Assembly (NCBI GenBank): GCA_964019135.1
Contig: OZ025249.1
Location: 17,137,088-17,201,087, forward strand
Source: Arenicola marina
Lineage: Eukaryota > Annelida > Polychaeta > Arenicolidae
Length of the DNA: 64,000 nucleotides
Direction of reading: 5' to 3'
Shown: piece by piece, positions 35,852 to 48,400 of the stretch
Position numbering within the stretch: position 1 is the first letter of the stretch
Layout of the letters: every line of letters starts with the position of its first letter
Made by a program: the position numbers and the translations under genes
The notes under the pieces: generated by a model
Told to the model about the DNA's origin: nothing
Database searches by the model: none
Seen by the model: the letters and a program-made list of their open reading frames with translations, nothing else

Positions 35852-36110
35852 CGGCGGCCTCTCCACCAGGGGGGTCTCGGCTAAGACTGGTAAGTTTGTC
35901 TGGGCGGTGGTGCACGCCTCCCAGGGTGGAAAGCCCAGCCGCCTCACTGTTCGCCGGGCTATACTGGTGAGGCGGGGAGGAGTCCACTACACTGGCATCA
36001 CCCGCGGCAGCAGCAGCAGCAGCAGCGGCAGCAGCAGTAGCAGGAGTAGGAACGGGATGAGAGGGGGGGGGGGGGCTGCTGCTGCTCCTGCGGCACAATG
36101 GGATGGAGAT
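35205..36110 (+). promoter_or_regulatory. CpG-rich block around a candidate first exon
   Basis: CpG and GC content rise sharply compared with the AT-rich DNA on the left. Runs such as GGCGGCGGCGCCGG are common. Possible donors are GTAAGT near 35320, GCG|GTGAGC near 35660 and the strong CTG|GTAAGT at 35889/35890. A second GCA/GCG trinucleotide tract is at 36005-36044 and a G run at 36065-36075. The pattern suits a CpG-island promoter for a plus-strand gene that would continue to the right. No second exon is identified. Confidence 0.4.
35811..35889 (+). CDS. Candidate first coding exon, polyalanine N-terminus
   Basis: ATG at 35811 is followed by GCG and eleven GCA codons, then VGGLSTRGVSAKT, giving 26 codons plus one base. 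The exon would end at 35889, where ACTG|GTAAGT is a strong metazoan splice donor. The start has G at +4 but a weak -3 base (T). The alanine run is an uninterrupted (GCA)11 that could vary in length. Downstream of the donor the frame continues by chance for about 75 codons with no recognisable domain, as expected for an intron. The peptide has Ser, Thr, Arg and Lys but no acidic residue after the alanines, so an organelle-targeting leader is conceivable but unproven. I do not recognise the protein. A chance trinucleotide tract with a nearby GTAAGT is the alternative. Confidence 0.3.
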
Positions 36111-37027
36111 GGAGGGTGAATATCGACGTACGTTCTATCAATCAGGGCAGCGACAGAGTACCATGGCGATACGGGGGTGTGGGGTGACGGGGTGGGGGTA
36201 TGGGGTGGCACAGGGCCGGGAGAAATGAATCTTTCATGCCTGCATGAGTGGAAGAAGGGAGAAAAGAATAGAGTTTTAGCTGTTGGCATATGGCGGACGA
36301 TACATCAGGCCGATCCGATACAGCCAGAAGGTACGGGCTGTATAGTATGGAAGGAGGGGTTAGGGTTGGGTTGGTGGAGGTGGGGGGACGTGGATGAAGC
36401 GTGGATGAACGTTGGTCTGGACAGGAAGGGAGAGGGGAGGGGGATGTTACCAAGGGGAGTGTAGAGGTAACCAAGATCACGCAGGTGTTCGTGGTCCCAA
36501 ATGATCAACCGCCCTCCCTCCCCCCTTTCCCCTCCTATTCCCCTCTCCCTCTCCCCGACTTCCACCGTCTTACCACCCTACCCCGCCCCTACCCCTGCCC
36601 TCTCTCCCAAACCCACACAATCAGTCGGCCCCGGTTCATAAAAACGTCAGGGTCTGGAGTCTCAGGCCGGAACACGGCTGGGCGCCAGGAGTAATTGCAC
36701 TGCATAAAGCAAGATGCGGCACTTCAATATAGCCGATGGTTCGCTTCCCCGACGTCACCCCCCCCCCCCCCGCCCCCATCCCTGCCTTTCCCCTCCCCTT
36801 CCTTCCTTCCCCCTTCCCTCCCTCCTCACCTCCACCCATCGAACCCGGTGACCGTCACAGACTCCATCCCATGGTGACTGAGCGCCCCGTATAGAGGGAG
36901 CGCCGGGTATAGCTTCCTCAGTGAACCTGACTCAGTGTTTACGACTCCCCGTCCACTTTGCCTAAATCCATGCAAATCATAGTCTTGGCCTTCCCACCCA
37001 CTCCGTCCAAGCTGACCCGACGCCGGA
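36111..37027. other. Unique spacer, G-rich then C/T-rich
   Basis: G-rich words dominate 36160-36220 and 36340-36450, and pyrimidine-rich words 36510-36620 and 36755-36840. Frames are compositional. No element is recognised. Confidence 0.5.
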
Positions 37028-37530
37028 ACGATCTTCTTAGCAATGATGCCGCTCGCTTTGGCATCAGATTTCTTCCCTGCAATGATGTCCAATTTTTTCC
37101 TCTGCAATGACGTCCAATCGCTTTGCCGTTGTATTTCTCCCCTTTTGAAGCCATTTTTTTTGCTGTCAAATTTCTTCTCTGCAATCACGTCCAATCGCTT
37201 TGCCGTTCTATTTCTCCCCTTTTGAAGCCATTTTCTTTGTTGTCAAACTTCTTCCCTGCAATGACGTCCTCTCACTTTGCCGTTCAATTTCTCACCTTTT
37301 CAAGCCATTCTTTTTGTTGTCAAATTTCTTCCCTGCAATGACGTCCAATCGCTTTGCCGTTCGATTTCTCCCCTTTTAATGCCATTCGCTTTTTCGTCCA
37401 ATTTCTTCCCTGCAATGGCGCTATTTGCTTTGTCATCTAACTTCTCCCCTTCAATGAAGCCATTCGCTTCGGCGACCAATTCTTCAGTGTGATGGCGCCA
37501 TTCGCTTTAGCGTCCAATGTACTGTATGAA
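37028..37530. repeat. 77-bp minisatellite built of two ~38-bp halves, ~6.5 copies
   Basis: GCAATGACG-type words begin at 37104, 37181, 37258, 37335 and 37412, a spacing of exactly 77 bp each time. Within a unit the two halves resemble each other (ATCGCTTTGCCGTT + ATTTCTCCCC versus ATTTTCTTTGTTGTC + AAATTTCTTCCC), so the 77-mer is an old dimer. Three units carry a TSACGTCCAATCG word that joins a CRE-like half-site to a CCAAT box. Confidence 0.93.
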
Positions 37531-38309
37531 AGCAATATGCAATAGGCACCATGCCGACTTTTCCGACACTACTCCTGGGCTAAGGAAGCGCCAGATCCCA
37601 TCATTAAGCACCTCTGTGCTTCCTTACTTATAAACTATAAGCTCGGGTTCCTGGTACAGGTGAGATGGATGTAATGATTGCACGTGTCCAGGGTGAAGGC
37701 ACTCAGATATGACGGGCGACCATAGCCCAGGACACAGGACGCGGGATGGAACAACAATGTCAGAAGCAACGTTAGCAACATGAAGGCGTCACGTTATAAT
37801 TAGTGCCATTATCTGTACACAGCATGGACATTATGTTTCCTTTATGTGACAAATAGTCGGTGTCCCCCTCCCACGCACAGTGCCTTTGCTAGCCCCGTCA
37901 CTCTCAGCCCCTTGCTAGTCCCGTCACCCTCAGCCCCCCACCCACCCCCTGCCCCCACGGTTCTTCATGGCCTTCTCTTTAACTGGCCTCCCCGCAGATT
38001 GGTCGACACTCGGCCTATGTCACGAACAGCGTGGCCTTTACCCCCACGATGTCTGTCCCCTTAATCCAATCCACCCCCCCCCCCACCCACTCACCCCGGG
38101 ATCACACTTGTCTCCAATCTAATTCGGCCAGCACCCCCCCCCCCCTCCCCCATTTTACCGAGCCCCCTAGCCCCGAATCTGATGGTCCTGCCCGCACATT
38201 GCCCCGACTGTCAGCCCTCCTCCCCCCTCCTGGGCCTAACGTACCTTACTTCGGCCACCACCCCCCCCCCCTCCTCGGGCATGTCGCACACTACCACAAC
38301 CACCCCCCA
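37531..38309. other. Unique spacer, C-rich to the right
   Basis: Mixed sequence to about 37850, then C-rich with repeated C runs (38072, 38133, 38262). Proline-rich frames follow from composition. No gene is recognised. Confidence 0.5.
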
Positions 38310-38510
38310 TCCTCTTCTGCCGTACATTAGCCCGGCCACCTAATCCCTCCCCTCCCCAGCCTGCCGTACATTACCCCGGATACCACCCCTTCCCGCTTCT
38401 CTTCCTTCCCGGGCCTGCCGTACATTACCCCGGCCGCCCACCCCCTCGCCCTCCCCTCCCGGGCCCGCCGTACATTACCCCGGCCGCCCACCCCGGGGGT
38501 GACGGCCCGT
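38310..38510. repeat. ~50-bp GC-rich minisatellite, 4 copies
   Basis: CTGCCGTACATTACCCCGG or a close variant recurs with its CGTACA at 38321, 38365, 38419 and 38469, spaced 44, 54 and 50 bp, each followed by a C-rich segment. A weaker copy (AACGTACCTTACTTCGG) lies near 38238. Confidence 0.85.
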
Positions 38511-39479
38511 GGTGGCCCGCCCCCCCCCCCCAAGGGCTCCCCGGGTCGCCGCCGCGGAATCACAGTCATATTTCTTTATGAAGCAATCCGTTATCTCTTG
38601 AAGGTCTGAGCTGTCTCAGCCCTTCGTGGCCTGTATGCCGGCAAGGTACTGAGCACGCATCCGATCGGCCCTGGGACCACTATCCACAACCCCTTCCCTA
38701 ACTCCTTACCATCGCACCCCCTCACTCCTACCCCGATACCCTTACACCCTCAGTGCCAGCCCACACAAACCCCCCAAATTACACCAACCCCGGTGACCCC
38801 CCCCCCTCCCCGAACCCCCGGAATACCCCGCCCGTGCAGCCGGCCGCCGCCCGCCACCCTTATAACGCATCCCGGAAGTCAAACGGGGTAATCAGAAATC
38901 GATGGTCTGTGGGAGCGACTTCCGGCCACCAGTCGCGCGGGGTCGGGCGCCTACGAGTAGGGGTACTGATGGCGCCCTCTAGGCTGAGAGTAAGCCGAGG
39001 CGCAACCCCAATCTAATGGAGGCCTCCAGAAGTGGCGGCGATGGTCCAGTGATAGGAATTAGACCCGCTCCCATCGTCCCCACCATGCGAGCCGTCCTCC
39101 ATCTTATCGTGCCCTACCCTCCCCCCCCCTTCCTCATTCCTCCCCCCCCACCTCACCAACCCGCCAACGCTGAGGTTGTTTTTGCCGCAACGGGAGGTGA
39201 ATATGAAGAAAGACGCCGCCGACATTGCTGTCGAGGTGTCACCCCCCTACACCCCTCCCCCCTACATCCCCCCTAACCCTCCTCCCCATCGGCCCCGCCG
39301 CCCGCCGTGCGCCCCAGTGTTAACTACTCATTGTCTTCCGGGGGTCACTACATTACACAGTCGACCGGCCGTCTCTGCCGCGATAACCACCGCGTCTTAT
39401 CGAGACGCCAGGGTCAGGTCAACAAAAACAGGGCGCACAAGGAACGCCAAGACACGACGTTAAATATCAGGCAAAAACT
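38511..39479. other. Unique spacer with promoter-like motifs
   Basis: C-rich in several places (38520, 38797, 39120). It holds the ETS pair and CTCF-like motif at 38872-38985. Open frames are short and unrecognised. Confidence 0.5.
38872..38985. promoter_or_regulatory. Inverted ETS pair with CTCF-like motif
   Basis: CCGGAAGT at 38872-38879 and its complement ACTTCCGG at 38918-38925 are full ETS/GABP consensus sites facing each other. On the minus strand, AGCCTAGAGGGCGCC at 38971-38985 resembles the CTCF core. Paired ETS sites are frequent in animal housekeeping promoters. No exon is assigned. Confidence 0.35.
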
Positions 39480-42400
39480 GACTGTCAGAGAAAGAGAGAG
39501 GGCCGGCGTGAGAGGTGGACATGGCACGGAAGGGAAGGGAAGGCTGTGAAAGAGAGAGGGCTGGCGTGAGATGTGAGCATGGCAAGGAATGGAAGGGAAG
39601 GCTGGGAAAGAGAGAGGGCTGGCGTGAGAGGTGGACATGGCAAGGAAGGGAAGGGAAGGCTGGGAAAGAGAGAGGGCTGGCGTGAGAGGTGGACATGGCA
39701 AGGAAGGGAAGGGAAGGCTGGGAAAGAGAGAGGGCTGGCGTGAGAGGTGGACATGGCAAGGAAGGGAAGGGAAGGCTGGGAAAGAGAGGGCTGGCGTGAG
39801 AGGTGGACATGGCAAGGAAGGGAAGGGAAGGCTGGGAAAGAGAGGGCTGGCGTGAGAGGTGGACATGGCAAGGAAGGGAAGGGAAGGCTGTGAAAGAGAG
39901 AGGGCTGGCGTAAGAGGTGGACATGGCAAGGAAGGGAAGGGAAGGCTGGGAAAGAGAGAGGCCTGGCGTGAGAAGTGGACATGGCAAGGAAGGGAAGGGA
40001 AGGCTGTGAAAGAGAGAGGGCTGGCGTGAGAGGTGGACATGGCAAGGAAGGGAAGGGAAGGCTGGGAAAGAGAGAGGGCTGGCGTGAGAGGTGAGCATGG
40101 CAAGGAAGGGAAGGGAAGGCTGTGAAAGAGAGGGCTGACGTGAGATGTGGACATGGCAAGGAAGGGAATGGAAGGCTGGGAAAGAGAGAGGGCTGGCGTG
40201 AGAGGTGGACATGGCAAGGAAGGGAAGGGAAGGCTGTGAAAGAGAGAGGGCTGGCGTGAGAGGTGGACATGGCAAGGAAGGGAAGGGAAGGCTGTGAAAG
40301 AGAGAGGGCTGGCGTGAGAGGTGGACATGGCAAGGAAGGGAAGGGAAGGCTGTGAAAGAGAGAGGGCTGATGTGAGAGGTGGACATGGCAAGGAAGGGAA
40401 GGGAAGGCTGTGAAAGAGAGAGGGCTGACGTGAGAGGTGGACATGGCAAGGAAGGGAATGGAAGGCTGTGAAAGAGAGGGCTGGCGTGAGATGTGGACAT
40501 GGCAAGGAAGGGAAGGGAAGGCTGTGAAAGAGAGAGGGCTGGCGTGAGAGGTGGACATGGCAAGGAAGGGAAGGGAAGGCTGGGAAAGAGAGAGGGCTGG
40601 CGTGAGAGGTGGACATGGCAAGGAAGGGAAGGGAAGACTGTCAGAGAGAGGGCTGACGTGAGAGGTGGACATGGCAAGGAAGGCAAGGGAAGGCTGTGAA
40701 AGAGAGAGGGCTGGCGTGAGAGGTGAGCATGGCAAGGAAGGGAATGGAAGGCTGTGAAAGAGAGAGGGCTGGCGTGAGAGGTGAGCATGGCAAGGAAGGG
40801 AAGGGAAGGCTGGGAAAGAGAGAGGGCTGGCGTGAGAGGTGAGCATGGCAAGGAAGGGAAGAGAAGGCTGTGAAAGAGAGAGGGCTGGCGTGAGAGGTGG
40901 ACATGGCAAGGAAGAGAAGGGAAGGCTGTCAGAGAGAGGGCTGGCGTGAGAGGTGGACAAGGCAAGGAAAGGAAGGGAAGGCTGGGAAAGAGAGAGGCCT
41001 GGCGTGAGAAGTGGACATGGCAAGGAAGGGAAGGGAAGGCTGGGAAAGAGAGAGGGCTGGCGTGAGAAGTGGACATGGCAAGGAAGGGAAGGGAAGGCTG
41101 GGAAAGAGAGAGGGCTGGCGTGAGAGGTGGACATGGCAAGGAAGGGAAGGGAAGGCTGGGAAAGAGAGAGGGCTGGCGTGAGAAGTGGACATGGCAAGGA
41201 AGGGAAGGGAAGGCTGGGAAAGAGAGAGGGCTGGCGTGAGAGGTGGACATGGCAAGGAAGGGAAGGGAAGGCTGGGAAAGAGAGAGGGCTGGCGTGAGAA
41301 GTGGACATGGCAAGGAAGGGAAGGGAAGGCTGTGAAAGAGAGAGGGCTGGCGTGAGAAGTGGACATGGCAAGGAAGAGAAGGGAAGGCTGTCAGAGAGTG
41401 GGCTGGCGTGAGAGGTGAGCATGGCAAGGAAGGGAAGAGAAGGCTGGGAATGAGAGAGGGCTGGCGTGAGAGGTGAGCATGGCAAGGAAGGGAATGGAAG
41501 GCTGTGAAAGAGAGAGGGCTGGCGTGAGAGGTGGACATGGCAAGGAAGGGAAGGGAAGGCTGTGAAAGAGCGAGGGCTGGCGTGAGAGGTGGACATGGCA
41601 AGGAAGGGAAGGGAAGGCTGGGAAAGAGAGAGGGCTGGCGTGAGAGGTGAGCATGGCAAGGAAGGGAAGGGAAGGCTGTGAAAGAGAGAGGGCTGGCGTG
41701 AGAGGTGAGCATGGCAAGGAAGGGAAGGGAAGGCTGTGAAAGAGAGGGGGCTGGCGTGAGAGGTGAGCATGGCAAGGAAGGGAAGGGAAGGCTGGGAAAG
41801 AGAGAGGGCTGGCGTGAGAAGTGGACATGGCAAGGAAGGGAAGGGAAGGCTGTGAAAGAGAGAGGGCTGGCGTGAGAGGTGAGCATGGCAAGGAAGGGAA
41901 GGGAAGGCTGGGAAAGAGAGAGGGCTGGCGTGAGAGGTGAGCATGGCAAGGAAGGGAAGAGAAGGCTGTGAAAGAGAGAGGGCTGGCGTGAGAGGTGAGC
42001 ATGGCAAGGAAGGCAAGAGAAGGCTGGAAAAGAGAGAGGGCTGGCGTGAGAGGTGGACATGGCAAGGAAGGGAAGGGAAGGCTGGGAAAGAGAGAGGGCT
42101 GGCGTGAGAGGTGAGCATGGCAAGGAAGGGAAGGGAAGGCTGTGAAAGAGAGAGGGCTGGCGTGAGAGGTGAGCATGGCAAGGAAGGGAAGGGAAGGCTG
42201 TGAAAGAGAGAGGGCTGGCGTGAGAGGTGAGCATGGCAAGGAAGGCAAGGGAAGGCTGTGAAAGAGAGAGGGCTGGCGTGCGAGGTGGACATGGCAAGGA
42301 AGGGAATGGAAGGCTGTGAAAGAGGGAGGGCTGGCGTGAGAGGTGAGCATGGCAAGGAAGGGAAGGGAAGGCTGTGAAAGAGAGAGGGCTGGCGTGAGAG

Positions 42401-45400
42401 GTGAGCATGGCAAGGAAGGGAATGGAAGGCTGGGAAAGAGAGAGGGCTGGCGTGAGAGGTGAGCATGGCAAGGAAGGGAAGGGAAGGCTGTGAAAGAGAG
42501 AGGGCTGGCGTGAGAGGTGAGCATGGCAAGGAAGGGAATGGAAGGCTGGGAAAGAGAGAGGGCTGGCGTGAGAGGTGAGCATGGCAAGGAAGGGAAGAGA
42601 AGGCTGTGAAAGAGAGAGGGCTGGCGTGAGAGGTGGACATGGCAAGGAAGAGAAGGGAAGGCTGTCAGAGAGAGGGCTGGCGTAAGAGGTGGACATGGCA
42701 AGGAAGGGAAGGGAAGGCTGTGAAAGAGAGAGGGCTGGCGTGAGAGGTGAGCATGGCAAGGAAGGGAAGAGAAGGCTGTGAAAGAGAGAGGGCTGGCGTG
42801 AGAGGTGGACATGGCAAGGAAGGGAAGGGAAGGCTGGGAAAGAGAGAGGGCTGGCGTGAGAGGTGAGCATGGCAAGGAAGGGAAGGGAAGGCTGGGAAAG
42901 AGAGAGGGCTGGCGTGAGAGGTGAGCATGGCAAGGAAGGGAAGGGAAGGCTGGGAAAGAGAGAGGGCTGGCGTGAGAGGTGAGCATGGCAAGGAAGGGAA
43001 GGGAAGGCTGGGAAAGAGAGAGGGCTGGCGTGAGAGGTGAGCATGGCAAGGAAGGGAAGAGAAGGCTGGGAAAGAGAGAGGGCTGGCGTGAGAGGTGGAC
43101 ATGGCAAGGAAGAGAAGGGAAGGCTGTCGGAGAGAGGGCTGGCGTAAGAGGTGGACATGGCAAGGAAGGGAAGGGAAGGCTGGGAAAGAGAGAGGGCTGG
43201 CGTGAGAGGTGAGCATGGCAAGGAAGGGAAGGGAAGGCTGGGAAAGAGAGAGGGCTGGCGTGAGAGGTGAGCATGGCAAGGAAGGGAAGGGAAGGCTGGG
43301 AAAGAGAGAGGGCTGGCGTGAGAGGTGAGCATGGCAAGGAAGGGAAGGGAAGGCTGGGAAAGAGAGAGGGCTGGCGTGAGAGGTGAGCATGGCAAGGAAG
43401 GGAAGAGAAGGCTGGGAAAGAGAGAGGGCTGGCGTGAGAGGTGGACATGGCAAGGAAGAGAAGGGAAGGCTGTCGGAGAGAGGGCTGGCGTAAGAGGTGG
43501 ACATGGCAAGGAAGGGAAGGGAAGGCTGGGAAAGAGAGAGGGCTGGCGTGAGATGTGAGCATGGCAAGGAAGGGAAGGGAAGGCTGGGAAAGAGAGAGGG
43601 CTGGCGTGAGAGGTGAGCATGGCAAGGAAGGGAAGGGAAGGCTGGGAAAGAGAGAGGGCTGGCGTGAGAGGTGAGCATGGCAAGGAAGGGAAGAGAAGGC
43701 TGTGAAAGAGAGAGGGCTGGCGTGAGAGGTGGACATGGCAAGGAAGAGAAGGGAAGGCTGTCAGAGAGAGGGCTGGCGTAAGAGGTGGACATGGCAAGGA
43801 AGGGAAGGGAAGGCTGGGAAAGAGAGAGGGCTGGCGTGAGAAGTGGACATGGCAAGGAAGGGAAGGGAAGGCTGGGAAAGAGAGAGGGCTGGCGTGAGAA
43901 GTGGACATGGCAAGGAAGGGAAGGGAAGGCTGTGAAAGAGAGAGGGCCGGCGTGAGAGGTGGACATGGCAAGGAAGAGAAGGGAAGGCTAGGAAAGAGCG
44001 AGGGCTGGCGTGAGAGGTGGACATGGCAAGGAAGGGAAGGGAAGGCTGTGAAAGAGAGAGAGCTGGCGTGAGAGGTGGACATGGCAAGAAAGGGAAGGAA
44101 AGGCTGTGAAAGAGAGGGAGCTGGCGTTAGAGGTGAGCATGGCAAGGAAGGGAAGGGAAGGCTGTGAAAGAGAGAGGGCTGGCGTGAGAGGTGAGCATGG
44201 CAAGGAAGGGAAGGGAAGGCTGGGAAAGAGAGAGGGCTGGCGTGAGAGGTGAGCATGGCAAGGAAGGGAAGGGAAGGCTGTGAAAGAGAGAGGGCTGGCG
44301 TGAGAGGTGGACATGGCAAGGAAGGGAATGGAAGGCTGTGAAAGAGAGAGGGCTGGCGTGAGAGGTGAGCATGGCAAGGAAGGGAAGGGAAGGCTGTGAA
44401 AGAGAGAGGGCTGGCGTGAGAGGTGAGCATGGCAAGGAAGGGAAGGGAAGGCTGTGAAAGAGAGAGGGCTGGCGTGAGAGGTGAGCATGGCAAGGAAGGG
44501 AAGGGAAGGCTGTGAAAGAGAGAGGGCTGGCGTGAGAAGTGGACATGGCAAGGAAGGGAAGGGAAGGCTGTGAAAGAGAGAGGGCTGGCGTGAGAGGTGA
44601 GCATGGCAAGGAAGGGAAGGGAAGGCTGTGAAAGAGAGAGGGCTGGCGTGAGAGGTGAGCATGGCAAGGAAGGGAAGGGAAGGTTGTGAAAGAGAGAGGG
44701 CTGGCGTGAGAGGTGAGCATGGCAAGGAAGGGAATGGAAGGCTGTGAAAGAGAGAGGGCTGGCGTGAGAGGTGAGCATGGCAAGGAAGGGAAGGGAAGGC
44801 TGTGAAAGAGAGAGGGCTGGCGTGAGAGGTGAGCATGGCAAGGAAGGGAAGGGAAGGCTGTGAAAGAGAGAGGGCTGGCGTGAGAGGTGAGCATGGCAAG
44901 GAAGGGAAGGGAAGGCTGTGAAAGAGAGAGGGCTGGCGTGAGAAGTGGACATGGCAAGGAAGGGAAGGGAAGGCTGTGAAAGAGAGAGGGCTGGCGTGAG
45001 AGGTGGACATGGCAAGAAAGGGAAGGGAAGTCTGTGAAAGAGAGGGAGCTGGCGTTAGAGGTGAGCATGGCAAGGAAGGGAAGGGAGGGTTGTGAAAGAG
45101 AGAGGGCTGGCGTGAGAGGTGAGCATGGCAAGGAAGGGAAGGGAAGGCTGGGAAAGAGAGAGAGCTGGCGTGAGAGGTGAGCATGGCAAGGAAGGGAAGG
45201 GAAGGCTGGGAAAGAGAGAGGGCTGGCGTGAGAGGTGAGCATGGCAAGGAAGGGAAGAGAAGGCTGTGAAAGAGAGAGGGCTGGCGTGAGAGGTGAGCAT
45301 GGCAAGGAAGGGAAGAGAAGGCTGTGAAAGAGAGAGGGCTGGCGTGAGAGGTGGACATGGCAAGGAAGAGAAGGGAAGGCTGTCAGAGAGAGGGCTGGCG

Positions 45401-48400
45401 TAAGAGGTGGACATGGCAAGGAAGGGAAGGGAAGGCTGGGAAAGAGAGAGGGCTGGCGTGAGAAGTGGACATGGCAAGGAAGGGAATGGAAGGCTGGGAA
45501 AGAGAGAGGGCTGGCGTGAGAAGTGGACATGGCAAGGAAGGGAAGGGAAGGCTGTGAAAGAGAGAGGGCCGGCGTGAGATGTGAGCATGGCAAGGAAGGG
45601 AAGGGAAGGCTGGGAAAGAGAGAGGGCTGGCGTGAGAGGTGAGCATGGCAAGGAAGGGAGGGGAAGGCTGGGAAAGAGAGAGGGCTGGCGTGAGAGGTGA
45701 GCATGGCAAGGAAGGGAAGAGAAGGCTGTGAAAGAGCGAGGGCTGGCGTGAGAGGTGGACATGGCAAGGAAGAGAAGGGAAGGCTGTCAGAGAGAGGGCT
45801 GGCGTAAGAGGTGGACATGGCAAGGAAGGGAAGGGAAGGCTGGGAAAGAGAGAGGGCTGGCGTGAGAAGTGGACATGGCAAGGAAGGGAAGGGAAGGCTG
45901 GGAAAGAGAGAGGGCTGGCGTGAGAAGTGGACATGGCAAGGAAGGGAAGGGAAGGCTGTGAAAGAGAGAGGGCCGGCGTGAGAGGTGGACATGGCAAGGA
46001 AGGGAAGGGAAGGCTAGGAAAGAGAGAGGGCTGGCGTGAGAGGTGGACATGGCAAGGAAGGGAAGGGAAGGCTGTGAAAGAGAGAGGGCTGGCGCGAGAG
46101 GTGGACATGGCAAGGAAGGGAATGGAAGGCTGTGAAAGAGAGAGGGCTGGCGTGAGAGGTGAGCATGGCAAGGAAGGGAAGGGAAGGCTGTGAAAGAGAG
46201 AGGGCTGGCGTGAGAAGTGGACATGGCAAGGAGGGGAAGCGAAGGCTGTGAAAGAGAGAGGGCTGGCGTGAGAGGTGGACATGGCAAGAAAGGGAAGGGA
46301 AGGCTGTGAAAGAGAGGGAGCTGGCGTTAGAGGTGAGCATGGCAAGGAAGGGAAGGGAAGGCTGTGAAAGAGAGAGGGCTGGCGTGAGAGGTGGACATGG
46401 CAAGGAAGAGAATGGAAGGCTGTGAAAGAGAGAGGGCTGGCGTGAGAGGTGGACATGGCAAGGAAGGGAAGGGAAGGCTGGGAAAGAGAGAGGGCTGGCG
46501 TGAGAGGTGGACATGGCATGGAAGGGAAGGGAAGGCTGGGAAAGAGAGAGGGCTGGCGTGAGAGGTGGACATGGCAAGGAAGGGAAGGGAAGGCTGGGAA
46601 AGAGAGAGGGCTGGCGTGAGAGGTGGACATGGCAAGGAAGGGAAGGGAAGACTGTGAAAGAGAGAGGGCTGGCGTGAGAGGTGAGCATGGCAAGGAAGGG
46701 AATGGAAGGCTGGGAAAGAGAGAGGGCTGGCGTGAGAGGTGGACATGGCAAGGAAGGGAAGGGAAGGCTGGGAAAGAGAGAGGGCTGGCGTGAGAGGTGG
46801 ACATGGCAAGGAAGGGAAGGGAAGGCTGGGAAAGAGAGAGGGCTGACGTGAGAGGTGGACATGGCAAGGAAGGGAAGGGAAGGCTGTGAAAGAGAGAGGG
46901 CTGGCGTGAGAAGTGGACATGGCAAGGAAGGGAATGGAAGGCTGTGAAAGAGAGAGGGCTGGCGTGAGAGGTGGACATGGCAAGGAAGGGAAGGGAAGGC
47001 TGTGAAAGAGAGGGGGCTGGCGTGAGAGGTGAGCATGGCAAGGAAGGGAAGGGAAGGCTGGGAAAGAGAGAGGGCTGGCGTGAGAAGTGGACATGGCAAG
47101 GAAGGGAAGGGAAGGCTGTGAAAGAGAGAGGGCTGGCGTGAGAGGTGAGCATGGCAAGGAAGGGAAGGGAAGGCTGTGAAAGAGAGAGGGCTGGCGTGAG
47201 AGGTGAGCATGGCAAGGAAGGGAAGGGAAGGCTGTGAAAGAGAGAGGGCTGGCGTGAGAAGTGGACATGGCAAGGAAGGGAAGGGAAGGCTGTGAAAGAG
47301 AGAGGGCTGGCGTGAGAGGTGAGCATGGCAAGGAAGGGAAGGGAAGGCTGTGAAAGAGAGAGGGCTGGCGTGAGAGGTGAGCATGGCAAGGAAGGGAAGG
47401 GAAGGTTGTGAAAGAGAGAGGGCTGGCGTGAGAGGTGAGCATGGCAAGGAAGGGAATGGAAGGCTGTGAAAGAGAGAGGGCTGGCGTGAGAGGTGAGCAT
47501 GGCAAGGAAGGGAAGGGAAGGCTGTGAAAGAGAGAGGGCTGGCGTGAGAGGTGAGCATGGCAAGGAAGGGAAGGGAAGGCTGTGAAAGAGAGAGGGCTGG
47601 CGTGAGAGGTGAGCATGGCAAGGAAGGGAAGGGAAGGCTGTGAAAGAGAGAGGGCTGGCGTGAGAAGTGGACATGGCAAGGAAGGGAAGGGAAGGCTGTG
47701 AAAGAGAGAGGGCTGGCGTGAGAGGTGGACATGGCAAGAAAGGGAAGGGAAGTCTGTGAAAGAGAGGGAGCTGGCGTTAGAGGTGAGCATGGCAAGGAAG
47801 GGAAGGGAGGGCTGTGAAAGAGAGAGGGCTGGCGTGAGAGGTGAGCATGGCAAGGAAGGGAAGGGAAGGCTGGGAAAGAGAGAGAGCTGGCGTGAGAGGT
47901 GAGCATGGCAAGGAAGGGAAGGGAAGGCTGGGAAAGAGAGAGGGCTGGCGTGAGAGGTGAGCATGGCAAGGAAGGGAAGAGAAGGCTGTGAAAGAGAGAG
48001 GGCTGGCGTGAGAGGTGAGCATGGCAAGGAAGGGAAGAGAAGGCTGTGAAAGAGAGAGGGCTGGCGTGAGAGGTGGACATGGCAAGGAAGAGAAGGGAAG
48101 GCTGTCAGAGAGAGGGCTGGCGTAAGAGGTGGACATGGCAAGGAAGGGAAGGGAAGGCTGGGAAAGAGAGAGGGCTGGCGTGAGAAGTGGACATGGCAAG
48201 GAAGGGAATGGAAGGCTGGGAAAGAGAGAGGGCTGGCGTGAGAAGTGGACATGGCAAGGAAGGGAAGGGAAGGCTGTGAAAGAGAGAGGGCCGGCGTGAG
48301 ATGTGAGCATGGCAAGGAAGGGAAGGGAAGGCTGGGAAAGAGAGAGGGCTGGCGTGAGAGGTGAGCATGGCAAGGAAGGGAGGGGAAGGCTGGGAAAGAG

